Part shown: piece after piece, positions 1 to 10,805 of the stretch | Numbering within the stretch: the stretch's first letter is position 1 | Layout: the number at the start of each line of letters is the position of its first letter | Source of the DNA: Apostichopus japonicus | Taxonomy: Eukaryota > Echinodermata > Holothuroidea > Aspidochirotida > Stichopodidae | DNA length: 64,000 nt | Direction: 5' to 3' | Assembly (NCBI RefSeq): GCF_037975245.1 | Contig: NC_092569.1 | Location: 31,812,668 to 31,876,667 of the forward strand | Notes under the pieces: model-generated | Database searches by the model: none | What the model was told of the DNA's origin: nothing | What the model saw: only the letters and a program-made list of their open reading frames with translations | Program-made: the position numbers and the translations under genes

Positions 1-1457
1 TACAGTATTTTCATATATCTTAATAATGAAAAAATGGGTACCACTATGTCAAATTGGGCAGAATCATTATTTGAATCAATCTCTGACAGTGCTAAAGACC
101 ATCCATATTCTGCTGTGAATGTGCAAAGGTATTCACTGTTGCTAAGATGCAAGGACAGAAGAGGATTAAAAGTGCCATCATCAAGTGTTTTCAGAGTTGT
201 CCAATTAGGTGATTTGTTATTCAGGAACTTCAGGTGCCATAGCAATACAATAATATTCCTTCATCACAGTGAATTCATTTCTAACAAGACTTGCTTATGG
301 ATTACTATTTTACTCCAGATCCCATCCAGCTCTTTCAATCTCTGATCCACAAACTAGCTAGTTTATCCACATCAATCTACACAGTAGCATAATTTAGAAT
401 TTCAGAATTCCTCGACTTGGGTCTGGAGAAGAAAAAACCCCAGAAAATCTCAAAATTAGCAAGTAGAACATCTTGATTAATCTCATTATGGCAAAAAACT
501 GTGGGTCATCTCCTTCCAAGAAATCATTTGTTTCAAGAGCTACTTGTTGAACACCATCTGCACAGATATCACCTGATAATGAAGAGTGTGGATAAAATTT
601 TCAACCTACGATTGTTCTATTATAGAAAGCTCTTTACCATTAGGAGATCGTTTTCCAACACATAAAACACTGTCCAAGATTTAAGTTGCAATGGGCTTAA
701 GGTTGGTCTACCTGCATACTTACTAGTAGAGCTACATGGACACTTCGAAGTTCGGACACCTAAGCCTTAAAACACCCCAAAACTATATCATCTGGTATAA
801 ATCACCTGAAAATATACTTGATATGGTGGGAAAAGTGTGTTACATTACGATACACGGCCAAACTTTCTTTCCTGCCTATGTCCAGTGGATGACTTTTCTC
901 TTCTTCAATGTGAGGACATAGTGTCAACAGGAGAGAAAATCATTTTTGTTAGAAAACAAAGTTCATTAGATTTAAGCAAAATTCAGAGTAGTGTATAATT
1001 CATTCTAGTTCAGCGAAAGGCACAGTATCAAAACCTTCCCATTGCAATTGTAGTTACAGTATACCTTCATTGTTATGTGAATGCCTTGAACTGAGTAAAA
1101 TAACCGTAGCCTTCATTTGATCGGTGGAGAATTTCAAATGATATATCAGAGGCTAAAGTATACACAGAAGCCGTAAGAATTACCTTGCCTTTAGCATGTC
1201 AATATTCCATATTGAGTAAAAGATGCGTACAGTTTTGATCAGGTCAAATGTTATGTGTGAATTGCTGCTCATATTTAATTGAAATTGTTATATTTGTTTG
1301 GTTGCCGCTGCGGCATGTGTGTCGGCTACTTAAATGATCGATCAGTATGCATACGTGTTGTAAATTAGTTTATATAATTATCGTCTTTTTTAGTATTTAA
1401 ACCAGGTCCGACGATAGATTGTAATATTCTATTTGTTTCTCTATTTTATATTTCAAG
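1..1457. other. Upstream region without a supported gene
   Basis: AT-rich sequence with only short open frames. On the minus strand, roughly 130-560 and 736-950 read as protein-like pieces broken by stops, which may be a decayed coding sequence or transposon remnant that I do not recognise. Just before the TRIM-like start at 1458 a T-rich stretch ends in AG, so a splice acceptor from an unseen 5' UTR exon is possible. No TATA box or other core promoter element could be assigned with confidence. Confidence 0.3.
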
Positions 1458-2708
1458 ATGGCGGAGAGTAGCCTCGTGAAAGATCTGCACGATAATTTCC
1501 TGCAGTGCGCAATATGTATGGAAGGCTACAAAAGTCCCCGGATGTTACCATGTATCCACAGCTTTTGTCTCAAGTGCTTGGAAAAGCTCGCACAAAGTCT
1601 TCAAAACAAACCGTTCTCTTGTCCGACATGTCGAGCGGCAGTGGCAATACCCAAAACTGGTTTAAAGGATCTACCAAGTAATTTCCTATTGGTGAGTTTG
1701 ATGGAGCGTTTTAACTTGGCGGACACAACAGGATCAACATCCTCATCAAAATGTAATTTATGTAACGGTATCCAGAATATCCAACGTTGTATCGACTGTG
1801 ACATGTATGTTTGTGTCACTTGCAAGCAGTACCATGACAAGATGCCAGACTGTCACGATCATAAGGTTATCCCGATTGACAAATTAAGTGACGAAAAATA
1901 TATCAAAGGTATCCTTGCTTTGGAAGTACCGCGGTGCAGCGAACATCAAAAAGAGAAACTACGCTTTTACTGTACAACCTGTAGTAAACTTGTTTGCCGA
2001 GATTGTGCAATCGTCGGTCATCGAGGTCATGAGTGTCTGGAACCTAAGACAAGAGTAAATATTGCCAAACGAAATTTAGAGCGTGCTATAGAAAACAGCG
2101 GAAAGGCGGTCATATCGGTTCAACAAATGAGAGCAAATGTCAATGCAGCTACAACAAGTATCGAGCAGGAAATTGCCGAAAGTGAACAAAATGTTGATCA
2201 GCAGTATGATCAAGGTATTGAAAGGTTGAATGCTGACAGGAATAAATTGAAAGTAGAACTAGAGGAGATTAGGAACAAAAAGTGCACTCCATTAAAGGAG
2301 ATAAATGATGAAGTCACAAACTGGACGGAGGCGATGGAAAATACCCAGGTAGTGGCGAAGAAGATCATGGCAGCAGAAAACCAATGGGATGTACTTGGGA
2401 TGGAGAAGAATATAACAGACGCCTTTAAAAAGCTCCATGACGATAAGGTTGCTCTAAACAAAAAACATTTAAGGGTTCAAGAAGCGTCAAGTACTACATT
2501 AACGTTTTCCCCCTCTGCGATGAGTGTATCTAGTTCGGTATCAGAGATATCAACTCCAGTCAATGGGAATCTATTAGGTACCATCAAACAATCTCCTCAA
2601 AAGACAAGTCATGTGGCATATGCAGCCACAAATTACGCAATGAAGAAAAGAAATAGAAAACCATATTACATTATTAGGTGTGACGAATACGAGGAACCAC
2701 CATGGTAA
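1458..2708 (+). CDS. TRIM-like RING/B-box/coiled-coil protein (gene 1)
   Basis: A single open exon of 416 residues. A C3HC4 RING finger is visible with C17, C20, C32, H34, C37, C40, C55 and C58. It is followed by a B-box-1-like cluster (C99, C102, C111, C114, C119, C122, H126) and a B-box 2 (C160, H163, C172, C175, C180, C183, H188, H191). Residues about 195-340 are rich in charged and heptad-like positions, consistent with a coiled coil. I see no NHL, SPRY or filamin C-terminal domain. Proteins of this architecture are RING E3 ubiquitin ligases that dimerise through the coiled coil, often in innate immunity or developmental signalling; the substrate is unknown. The start ATG has a purine at -3 and G at +4. 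Gene 2 at 8885-10057 is a clear paralog with identical RING spacing. The C-terminus (CDEYEEPPW) is followed by three consecutive in-frame stops, then a further acidic open stretch. Confidence 0.9.
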   Translation: MAESSLVKDLHDNFLQCAICMEGYKSPRMLPCIHSFCLKCLEKLAQSLQNKPFSCPTCRAAVAIPKTGLKDLPSNFLLVSLMERFNLADTTGSTSSSKCNLCNGIQNIQRCIDCDMYVCVTCKQYHDKMPDCHDHKVIPIDKLSDEKYIKGILALEVPRCSEHQKEKLRFYCTTCSKLVCRDCAIVGHRGHECLEPKTRVNIAKRNLERAIENSGKAVISVQQMRANVNAATTSIEQEIAESEQNVDQQYDQGIERLNADRNKLKVELEEIRNKKCTPLKEINDEVTNWTEAMENTQVVAKKIMAAENQWDVLGMEKNITDAFKKLHDDKVALNKKHLRVQEASSTTLTFSPSAMSVSSSVSEISTPVNGNLLGTIKQSPQKTSHVAYAATNYAMKKRNRKPYYIIRCDEYEEPPW

Positions 2709-2714
2709 TAATGA

Positions 2715-2810
2715 ATGCAAGATGAAGTGCACGACGAATACGATTTTCATGAGGAATATGAGCAGCGGGAATACTATCAGTACGATGACGAAAACGAATA
2801 TCAAAATTGA
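2715..2810 (+). other. In-frame acidic/Tyr-rich extension beyond the stop of TRIM-like gene 1
   Basis: After the stop TAA at 2706 come TAA and TGA in the same frame, then an ATG that opens 31 codons in the same frame as the TRIM gene. The peptide is dominated by Asp, Glu and Tyr (it starts MQDEVHDEYD), matching the composition of the last residues before the stop. This could be the former C-terminal tail cut off by new stops, or coincidence. A GTAATA at 2704-2709 could also be a splice donor leading to an unseen exon. Confidence 0.35.
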
Positions 2811-3106
2811 CAAAAGATATGAGTCATAAATTACTAGTATATATAACGAACAATATAAAGGCCCAGTCTCACATTTTTGGCAATCCAAATGCTCAACAAT
2901 TCGTCACCGTTCTGGCAAAAAGTGAGTTTTGATTAAACTCGCTCTAAAACTGTTCACATTTTGACTTTAGTATATCGTAATTGAAAAAGGATCTACTTTA
3001 CCATAAGTTGTTAATATATTCAATATAACAAATACAATTTTGAGTTATCATATTTGCTGCTCATCGAAAAAAATTCTTACAAAGTAGTCATTTTAGTGTA
3101 AACATA

Positions 3107-4450
3107 CAGGGGCGTATCCAGGGGGCGCAACAGGCGCGCGCCCCCCCCCCCTATTGGCCGTCACCAAAAAAAAAAAAAAAGATTAGCAAAAAAAAAAAAA
3201 AATTATGACGACCTTTATGTGAGATGTCGGTGATCGCTCAACCCCCCCCCCCCCTCCCGTATGCTTTATTTTTTGTTTGCCATAAAAAGGTTCTGGCGAA
3301 GTTCGGCGGTACAATAGTTTTAGAAACATAGATGGTAATTGTGTTTGTATTATCACTATAAACACTAAGTGACATGCCAGCCATACTAAATTGTGCATTT
3401 TGTGTCCATATTTACTGGAAATGTTGCTTATTATTAAGGTCGAAAAATGGATCACATATGGCCATGGGCGGCGATCCTGGGGGGGGGAGGGGGATATATC
3501 CCCCCATGAAAATGGGTGGAGGGGATGTAATACACGATATCCCCCCCCCCTCCACCAAATGCCAGGGATAAGAATATTTTCATGCCTACATTTATGCATC
3601 ATCGTTAATGTACGGCTCTTTTTTAGCTTCATTTCTCGCCTACCATAAACGCAGTGCGATCTTTTCAAATAAAGCGTCTTTATAAAGCAAGAATAGTTGA
3701 CTGTAGGCTTCATTGGCCCTATAACAACAAAATGTATTATTGCGCCCACGGTATTGATATAGTACATATATGCACCCTCATAGTATTCATACAGGCCCTA
3801 TAGTAGGCCTACACACGTACATGTTCCCTCGAACAGCTGAGAATCTCATGTTACCAGGGTAATGCTTAATACACGTTTCACCTGGATGCCCTAGCAATTG
3901 GTACCTAGGAATGTAACTATGTGTAATTGTGTATTGCATGTGTATAGGCCTATAATAGCCTGCATGAGGCCATTTTCTTCAGCGAATAATATAAAAGAGC
4001 TCTCGAACATTCTAACGTTGCGCCTGAAACAAGATTGACAGGGGCAATTTTCCCAAAATAACACCCGAAATTTAAAAAAAAAGTATTTTGGATCCTGATT
4101 ATGAGATATTTCGGACATGACATCCCTATTTTAAAGTTGGGTATATGCCGCTTGGAAACCTCGGGAAGTGCCGTTTCCGGCCATCTAGAGGGTTTGTTAA
4201 TCCCAAAATTTTCTTTTACGCTTCGCGCCAACCCATGGTGGCGCTACGCTTACATAGTCAACAAGGTCATATCCCCCCCCCCCACTCGGAAGTACGGATC
4301 GCCGCCCATGCATATGGCACCATTTTGCATTTCAGCCCTTCTTCGAAAGCAAAAATTGTCCACCCCTCCCCTTAGACCCATCCCCCAGGACGGCGATCAT
4401 TCATGCCTGGCGCCCCCCCCCCCTATTGGAAAATCCTGGATACGCCCCTG
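3107..4450. mobile_element. Non-autonomous TIR DNA transposon, hAT-like, 1.34 kb
   Basis: Terminal inverted repeats are visible: CAGGGGCGTATCCAGG at the left and its complement at the right end (4435-4450). Both ends are flanked by AACATA (3101-3106 and 4451-4456), a 6-bp apparent target-site duplication, shorter than the usual 8 bp of hAT elements. The interior carries long C and G homopolymers and no transposase. A segment near 4150-4260 (containing TGGTGGCGCTACGCTTA) recurs at 6301-6420 in inverse orientation and at 63187-63410. Open frames inside it are not genes. Confidence 0.75.
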
Positions 4451-4682
4451 AACATATGCGTCGTTATGTAATGTCATTTCTCAGTTAATTTTAGACATTC
4501 GTGACACATTCGTCACTATGCTAGAACTAAATTTTGAAGTTTCTTCCTGTCACACACTAGTATTCGTTACTTTAGTGTGTAGTAGCCATAGGGTACACCG
4601 TGAATTTTCACTGTCAAATGGGGGAAAGGCGAGGGGGGGGGTAGTTGGAATAACCTTACGATAGAAGAAAATAGTCGAAGCA

Positions 4683-4895
4683 GTGGTACATTGGTCTTAT
4701 TGATTTAAAAGAACGTCCACGGTTTGTTGCAATGTATAAAATAGACAAGGAATTTGTTTGGGTAATGAGTGCGGATATAAGTGTTTTAGTATGTTTTTCT
4801 TGGGTGATATGGATGGCGTAGGATAGGGGTATGTTGGGGTACGAAGGGCAAGGGGAGCCGGCTGCGAATTTTTTTCCCAAACCGGTTTGCAATTT
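4683..4895. repeat. Left half of a mosaic direct/inverted repeat pair
   Basis: A block starting GTGGTACATTGGTCTTATT and running to AAAATAGACAAGG (about 4683-4752) recurs in the same orientation at about 5426-5494. A second block at 4858-4895 (containing CCCAAACCGGTTTGCAATT) recurs inverted at 5378-5415. The combination implies a local inversion inside a duplicated or mobile unit. Confidence 0.6.
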
Positions 4896-5377
4896 TGTGT
4901 AAATAGTCGTTCATGATTGGTCGGAAAAGTTACGTCATCACCATAGAAACCTTCACTTAGAGATTCTGCGTCCATTTGTTGCAACGAAGATATACCCGTT
5001 CAAAATTACCCGAAGCTTTTCGTACATATATGTAGATATGTTTGGAAAAGGTTTAGACATGTTAAGCACACTAGTATTGTATGATCTACTTTGATCGAAG
5101 TTATCTGTGAAGGCATTAATCGATAACATCGCACAGTGAAAGTTTCTTACAGGGTGCATCACACGTGCGCTGTAGCCCTTATATGTATTATAACGGTTTA
5201 CACAGTGCAGTGACGGAAATATATCATACTGTACACTATACTGTATATTCACTCAAGACTCGTGAACTCGCAAGTGTCAGTGTGTAACTCAGTATTTGCC
5301 TTCGAACTTCCAAGCGGCAAGAGATGTTCATTATTTATGCTGACGCCACGAGCAATCTGATTGGCTGAAAACTCCGT

Positions 5378-5494
5378 AATTGCAAACCTGTTTGGGACAA
5401 AAATCGCGAGCCGGCTGCTGAAAGGGTGGTACATTGGTCTTATTTATATTAAAAGAACCCCTACGATTTTCTACAATGTATAAAATAGACAAGT
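5378..5494. repeat. Right half of the mosaic repeat pair
   Basis: Positions 5378-5415 are the inverted partner of 4858-4895, with a few mismatches. Positions 5426-5494 are the direct partner of 4683-4752. The two blocks adjoin here but are about 100 bp apart in the left half. Confidence 0.6.
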
Positions 5495-5897
5495 GATTTG
5501 CATGCATGTGGTATACTTTATTCCGTTTTGATGAAAATGTTCACACATGCAGTTGCAAAAATAATAGTTCCAGTGGCGTAATCTGTTAAGTCGGAACTCT
5601 TATGAAGCACACAGACTACGGAAAATTGTGTGCAATTCTTCATTTTCAAGTTATGTATTAAGTGAAATGTCTCTGACAATAGTTTCTAAGTATCCCTTCA
5701 AACGTTTTGGAAGGTTTTGCACTATACTATCCCCTTGAACGGAATGTTTAACCTCTTGTAAATCCTTAGATTTAAAGTGGGAAGGTTTGAGCCCGTCCTG
5801 TTTGCGTCTCGGTTGGCGTCATAAATTGCTTCGCCACAGATAGTAAGATTCATATGACTGCAGTTGGGGCCACATTACATTTTTGATTGACCGAATC

Positions 5898-6556
5898 CAA
5901 GGGCGGCGGAAGCACTTTTAATCTGGGGGGGCACCGACATCAAAGGGTACTTTGCAGAAATTCCATTGGACTGATGCAGCCTTATATTTAGTACCCTTTA
6001 TAACTCTTATTGTATTAATTTATTTGCGTATACACATCACTCCAAGTCTCCATCAACACCCCCCCCCCTCCTTTAAGGAAAATATGCATACTAGCACAGC
6101 AATATCCATGTGCAAATTGGGAAACAAGGAACAAGTTTTCTTTTGAGACAAAATGGGGTGAAATCATGCTAGTTGCTAAATGTAGGAATCTTCCTAATTA
6201 GAGTTTATTTCTTGTTAATATCTTAACATTTGTTTCCATTCGAAATAGCTTTGAGTTTGACCCACAGAAATTCATTAAAAGTCAGGGGCGTAGCCAGGAT
6301 TTGCAAAGTTGTACGCACAACTATCTGAGCGGATCGCCACCATCGGTTGGCGCGGAGCGTACAAGAAAATTTTTGGTTTTACAAACCCCTCAGATGGCCG
6401 GAAACGGCCCTTCCCGAGTGTTCATTCTGGTTCCCTGGCCTCTTGCTAACTTGAGACACCTCAATTTTTATGTAGAAAAAGGGCACATTTTTAACCTGCG
6501 GAAAAGTGGGGGGGCACGTGCCCCCTGTGCCCCCCCCCCCGGTTCCGCCGCCCTTG
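5898..6556. mobile_element. hAT-like MITE, 659 bp, with perfect 8-bp target-site duplication
   Basis: Terminal inverted repeats CAAGGGCGGCGGAA (left) and TTCCGCCGCCCTTG (right, 6543-6556) are flanked by ACCGAATC at 5890-5897 and again at 6557-6564. An exact 8-bp duplication with CA..TG ends is characteristic of the hAT superfamily. No transposase is encoded. At about 6283 a second end motif (CAGGGGCGTAGCCAGG) starts an internal segment related to the 3107-4450 element, so one element appears nested in the other. Confidence 0.85.
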
Positions 6557-7850
6557 ACCGAATCATACTTCCGTTTCTCATGAAGTTGATTAATTTTTTG
6601 GATATTGATTAATTAAGTAACGATTTTCTTCCAGTCTAGATAATCATTTCATTAGCAGTTTCTTTTTTCCATGGTAATCGTACTACTTATATGAAAATAT
6701 TCTTTAAATTGTATGATTGCTTTCTACTTCTTTCATTTTTAAACTAAACGTTGCTTTTTAAAGTTACAAGTGTACTGTTTGAGGACTGATTAAACATTTG
6801 CAGAAGCTTATTCAAGACAAAAACTGTTTCAATTGTTAAGTCAAATGTGTGACATATATGCATGTTCCTTGATATGTGTAATTATTATGATGCGACTTCA
6901 ACTCACACACGAATGTATCAAAGACAAAACACGAAGCAGGGCCACTTTTTTTATGCTTAATATTTTATTTAATCATCTTAGTTTCATAAACTTTGTATTG
7001 TTTTAATACGCTACATATTATATAACTGAATATTTAAGTGAGACGGAATCAAGAAAAATTGCCTCCATGAACTTAAAGTTTCTTAAATGTAGCTGAATAG
7101 AAAAATAGAGTTCGCATCACATTTTAATGATACAAATATTGTCCGTTAATATTTGTGAATCGGTATTTTGCACTGTGAACTTTCATTATATTCTGCAGTC
7201 TTTGTGTAGAGTGAGGGATATTACGGCACTGAGGAAAAAGGCCGTTTGCCAGACTGTTACACGGGTAAATTTGAAATACTTTCATGTTGAGTATAATGTG
7301 CTTACATCAAACCAGACGAAATCCAAATTACTTATCAAAGAAAATTAATGTTATCTTTAATAAAGGTCACATCCAATCAAGTCCTGGTTACGGAACTTGA
7401 ATAACTGAATTTGAATTATTGAATTGTAATTAGACTTTAACTTTGAATGGTAGAATGGTACATTACTTCATTATAAGAATGTGAAAGAATACTGAAGAAG
7501 CAGCAACAAGGACTAAAGAAATAGCAACAACAACAAAATTAATGGCCTCTTTGAGAAGGGATAAAAACAAGACTAGTATATAATAATCATTAATCAAATG
7601 ATATATTAAAGGTTGTCCATTTAGAGAACTTCTTCAGTTTTCCGCCTTCAACGAAATTATTCAACAAAGTGGTTCCATTATTTGCAAAATGGTCATAAAA
7701 ACATTTCAGTAATGATCAGGTTCGAACACAAATGGTTTGAAAGTTGGTCTATTGCAGAATATCTGAAGTAAGCTAAAAAAAATATTAAACAAGCTGAGTG
7801 GCAAAAATATTATACATAAATAGTAGAAACAGGGAAGTTTATATAGGGAA

Positions 7851-7906
<56 letters not shown>

Positions 7907-8731
7907 ATGTACCTTGAAAATGTAAAAAAGTCACTTGTAGAAAAGGGAATGTAAGTTTTATACTAAAATAAAATGTTAACAAATTAATCACCAGTTTTAA
8001 TCGTTTTATTAAAATCTTTACCAACTAATTCATATGTCAAATGAAACTTCAACATAGCTTCCGCACCAAATTAATTTCCTCATTTCCCCTTTCCAGAACT
8101 TCTTTGAAATGTAAAGTTAATTTTGATCAATATTATTGTCTCCTTTCAAAGATATGTCAATAACGAAAACTTTAAATGTTTCAAATTAAACGTAAAATTC
8201 AGTAAAGTGATAATGAGAAGGCGTACTTATTTGCACCATTCAATTGGTCGTCGCATAACTACTAATGCGGCGCTACTAAATTGGCTATAAATAGACCCAA
8301 ATAATCGGACACGCTTTGTTTATTTACTGACAGGGTATGTATTATACATAAACCAATCACGTTTACTCTATACCTTACATTGACACTTATCCCATAACTA
8401 TACTGCAAACTGCTCATCGGGCCTGCAAAAGCAATAACAAAAGAATGAGAATTATTGAAAGTTGCTATACACCTGTCTATTCGTTGCGAATTCTCAATTC
8501 CATTTAATGTATGGGATAAGTCTCGTCACTATAAGGGCATGGTCGATCTAACGGTTATTATCTGTGAGTGACGTCATTTATCACGTTGTAAAGTAAGCTA
8601 AAGTTGAGATTGTCAATACCGCCACATTTGACAGCTGACATGTTCAAAAAATGTTAAGTATGAATGTCAATAGAAGCGATTCATTTCGTGTTGTCTTGCT
8701 TTAAAAACAATTTACTTTTTTTGGGCAAATA
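6557..8731. other. Intergenic, AT-rich, no gene seen
   Basis: Contains an (AT)n run at 7853-7903. A short inverted motif (CTTATCCCATA near 8390, TATGGGATAAG near 8511) may be the remains of a small TIR element. Open frames are short and low-complexity. Confidence 0.5.
7853..7903. repeat. (AT)n microsatellite
   Basis: About 25 uninterrupted TA/AT dinucleotides. Confidence 0.95.
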
Positions 8732-8737
8732 TTTATT
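8732..8737 (-). terminator. Candidate polyadenylation signal AATAAA for TRIM-like gene 2
   Basis: The complement of TTTATT on the plus strand gives AATAAA about 150 nt downstream of the gene 2 stop, a plausible 3' UTR length. No cleavage site can be assigned. Confidence 0.45.
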
Positions 8738-8884
8738 GGATGGTTTTCTTGTTGGTTACGTACAACTAATTGGTTCAGCAATCTTGCCATCTTACAGGTC
8801 GTTAATATTAAGATATATCATATATATATTGTCACTTGTCACGAAGAGAAGTTGTTTGGTAACGAACATTTCAATATTCCAAAA

Positions 8885-10057
8885 CTAATTGGTTACGTAT
8901 TGTCTTACGACCTGATTCTTTACTGGATCATAATTTAGGAGGACCAGAGATTCCTCTACCGTATCCCCTATTTTCAGCGAGGACATTTCCTCGGCATTAA
9001 AGGCTGGAGAGAAACTGGCGCTAAGATCTAATTCGTTGTAACCCCAGTTCTTTCGTCTTTCAGCCTCCCTGCGGTAAGTCTCAAACGCCTCTGAGAGACT
9101 TTCTTTCATGGCTAAGATTTCCCACGGGTTGTTGACCTCAACGATTTTTCGCGTCACTGTTTGAGCATTGCGCATGCTCTTTACCCATTTTGCCGCTTCT
9201 CTGACGTCATTTTGAACGCTAGCAACTTTCTTTTCCCTGATTGTCATTATTTGACTACACAGGGCGTCCCTATTAGAACGAAGCGTCTTTACGACTGCTT
9301 CAAACGTTTCTTCGACGTTTTGGCATTGTTCGCGAGCCTTGCTTTCAATATTCTCTATCCCTTCCTTTCCTGTCTTAATGTGCTGAACATAATTTTCCAT
9401 TTGCTGGTCAGCTTGCTCTAGAAGGGCTTCCAGATCTTCCCTGGTATCGGGAGCTTGTCTTTTCGCTTCTATGCATTCGTGGTCTCTGTGATCCAGTATT
9501 GTACAATCTCTGCAAACGAGTTTGTTGCAAACTGTGCAGTAATAACGGAACTTCTCTCTCTGGTGCTTCCAACAGTAAGGAGCCTTCACTATGGCAATCT
9601 TTGCCATGTACTTGGGGTCGGTAACTTTCTCGATACGGATAACCGAATGAAGTTTCATCCCGGGTAACCTTGAATGGCCTTTCTGACACGTGACACACAC
9701 AGCGATACTACATTCCAAACAGAAAGCAACGATTTCGTCTTTTTGGCAGAAGTTGCATTTTTGGGCTTTACCAGCTTGCGCAGTTAATTGTTCGAAAAAG
9801 TCTAATCTTTCTGCGAGATTTATGAAACAAACATTAGACGGGAATCCTCTGACCCCACTTTCCGGTACATCTATTATCAGTCTGCAAGTCGGGCACGAAA
9901 ACGGCTGGTCAGCAAGTTTACTTTGGTAAGCCATGAGACACCCCTGACAGAAACTATGGGCGCAAGGAAGAATCTTTGGTAATTTGAAGCGATTCATGCA
10001 CATTGTGCAACGAAGTAACTCCGCATCTGGAAATCTACCGTTCGCCTGAAGTGCCAT
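8885..10057 (-). CDS. TRIM-like RING/B-box/coiled-coil protein (gene 2)
   Basis: A single open exon of 390 residues, paralogous to gene 1. The RING C3HC4 ligands fall at exactly the same residues (C17, C20, C32, H34, C37, C40, C55, C58). A B-box-1-like cluster (C101, C104, C113, C116, C121, C124, H128) and a B-box 2 (C162, H165, C174, C177, C182, C185, H190, H193) follow, then a predicted coiled coil from about 200 to 330. No recognisable C-terminal domain is present and the tail is not acidic, unlike gene 1. The likely role is RING-type E3 ubiquitin ligase activity, inferred from architecture. It lies tail to tail with gene 1 across 6.2 kb of transposon-rich DNA, consistent with duplication plus inversion. 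The lack of introns in both may reflect a retroposed ancestor. Confidence 0.9.
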   Translation of the reverse strand: MALQANGRFPDAELLRCTMCMNRFKLPKILPCAHSFCQGCLMAYQSKLADQPFSCPTCRLIIDVPESGVRGFPSNVCFINLAERLDFFEQLTAQAGKAQKCNFCQKDEIVAFCLECSIAVCVTCQKGHSRLPGMKLHSVIRIEKVTDPKYMAKIAIVKAPYCWKHQREKFRYYCTVCNKLVCRDCTILDHRDHECIEAKRQAPDTREDLEALLEQADQQMENYVQHIKTGKEGIENIESKAREQCQNVEETFEAVVKTLRSNRDALCSQIMTIREKKVASVQNDVREAAKWVKSMRNAQTVTRKIVEVNNPWEILAMKESLSEAFETYRREAERRKNWGYNELDLSASFSPAFNAEEMSSLKIGDTVEESLVLLNYDPVKNQVVRQYVTN

Positions 10058-10205
10058 GTTTTCAAAATCAGCACCGACGGACGGGTGGGAAGTGGTGGCG
10101 CTATTAGTTTACGTTGTTTTCACTAGTTCGATACGACAACAGTTGTAGGCTGCTACAAAGTACACCATCAGTTCGAGATCGGTGCAACTAGTAAACAAAG
10201 AAAGA
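10058..10205. other. Region upstream of TRIM-like gene 2
   Basis: Short region between the gene 2 start and the pentamer satellite, and so the likely place for its promoter. No TATA box is evident. Confidence 0.3.
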
Positions 10206-10805
10206 AGAAGAGAACGTCACATTACTTCACATCACATCACATTAATTCATATCACATCACTTCACATCACATCACATTACTTCACATCACACCACCTCAC
10301 GTCACATCATAATCATTTCATATCACATGACTTAACATATCACTACACATCACATCACTTCACATCATATTACTTCACATCACATCATATCACATCACAT
10401 CACGTCACGCTACGTCACGTCACGTCACATCACATCATAGCATTGCATGTCATTTCATATCATATCATGTCACTTTACATCACATCACATCACTTCACAT
10501 CACTTCACTTCACATCATTACACATCATTACACATCACACCACACCACACATCAAATCAAATCACTTCGTATGACATTATATCACATCACATCATATCAT
10601 ATCATATCATATCATATCATATCATATCATATCATATCATATCATATCATATCACATCAAATCACATCACTACAATCGTATCATATCATGTCACATCACA
10701 TAACTTCACATCGCAAAACTTCACATCACATCACATCACTTCATATCATTTCATATCATATAATGTCATACCATATCGTATCGTATCACATCATATAATT
10801 TCGTA
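10206..10805. repeat. Pentanucleotide satellite (TCACA/TATCA)n, about 600 bp
   Basis: A nearly continuous array of five-base units, mainly CATCA, TCACA and CTTCA. A homogeneous (ATATC)n core lies near 10585-10650. It creates long spurious open frames of alternating His, Ser, Ile and Thr. It starts about 150 bp upstream of TRIM-like gene 2. Confidence 0.95.

Larger units (their letters stand above)
4451..5889. other. Intergenic, with internal direct and inverted repeats
   Basis: No gene is supported. The stretch contains a pair of direct repeats and a pair of inverted repeats, listed separately, and AT-rich single-copy-looking sequence. Confidence 0.5.
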
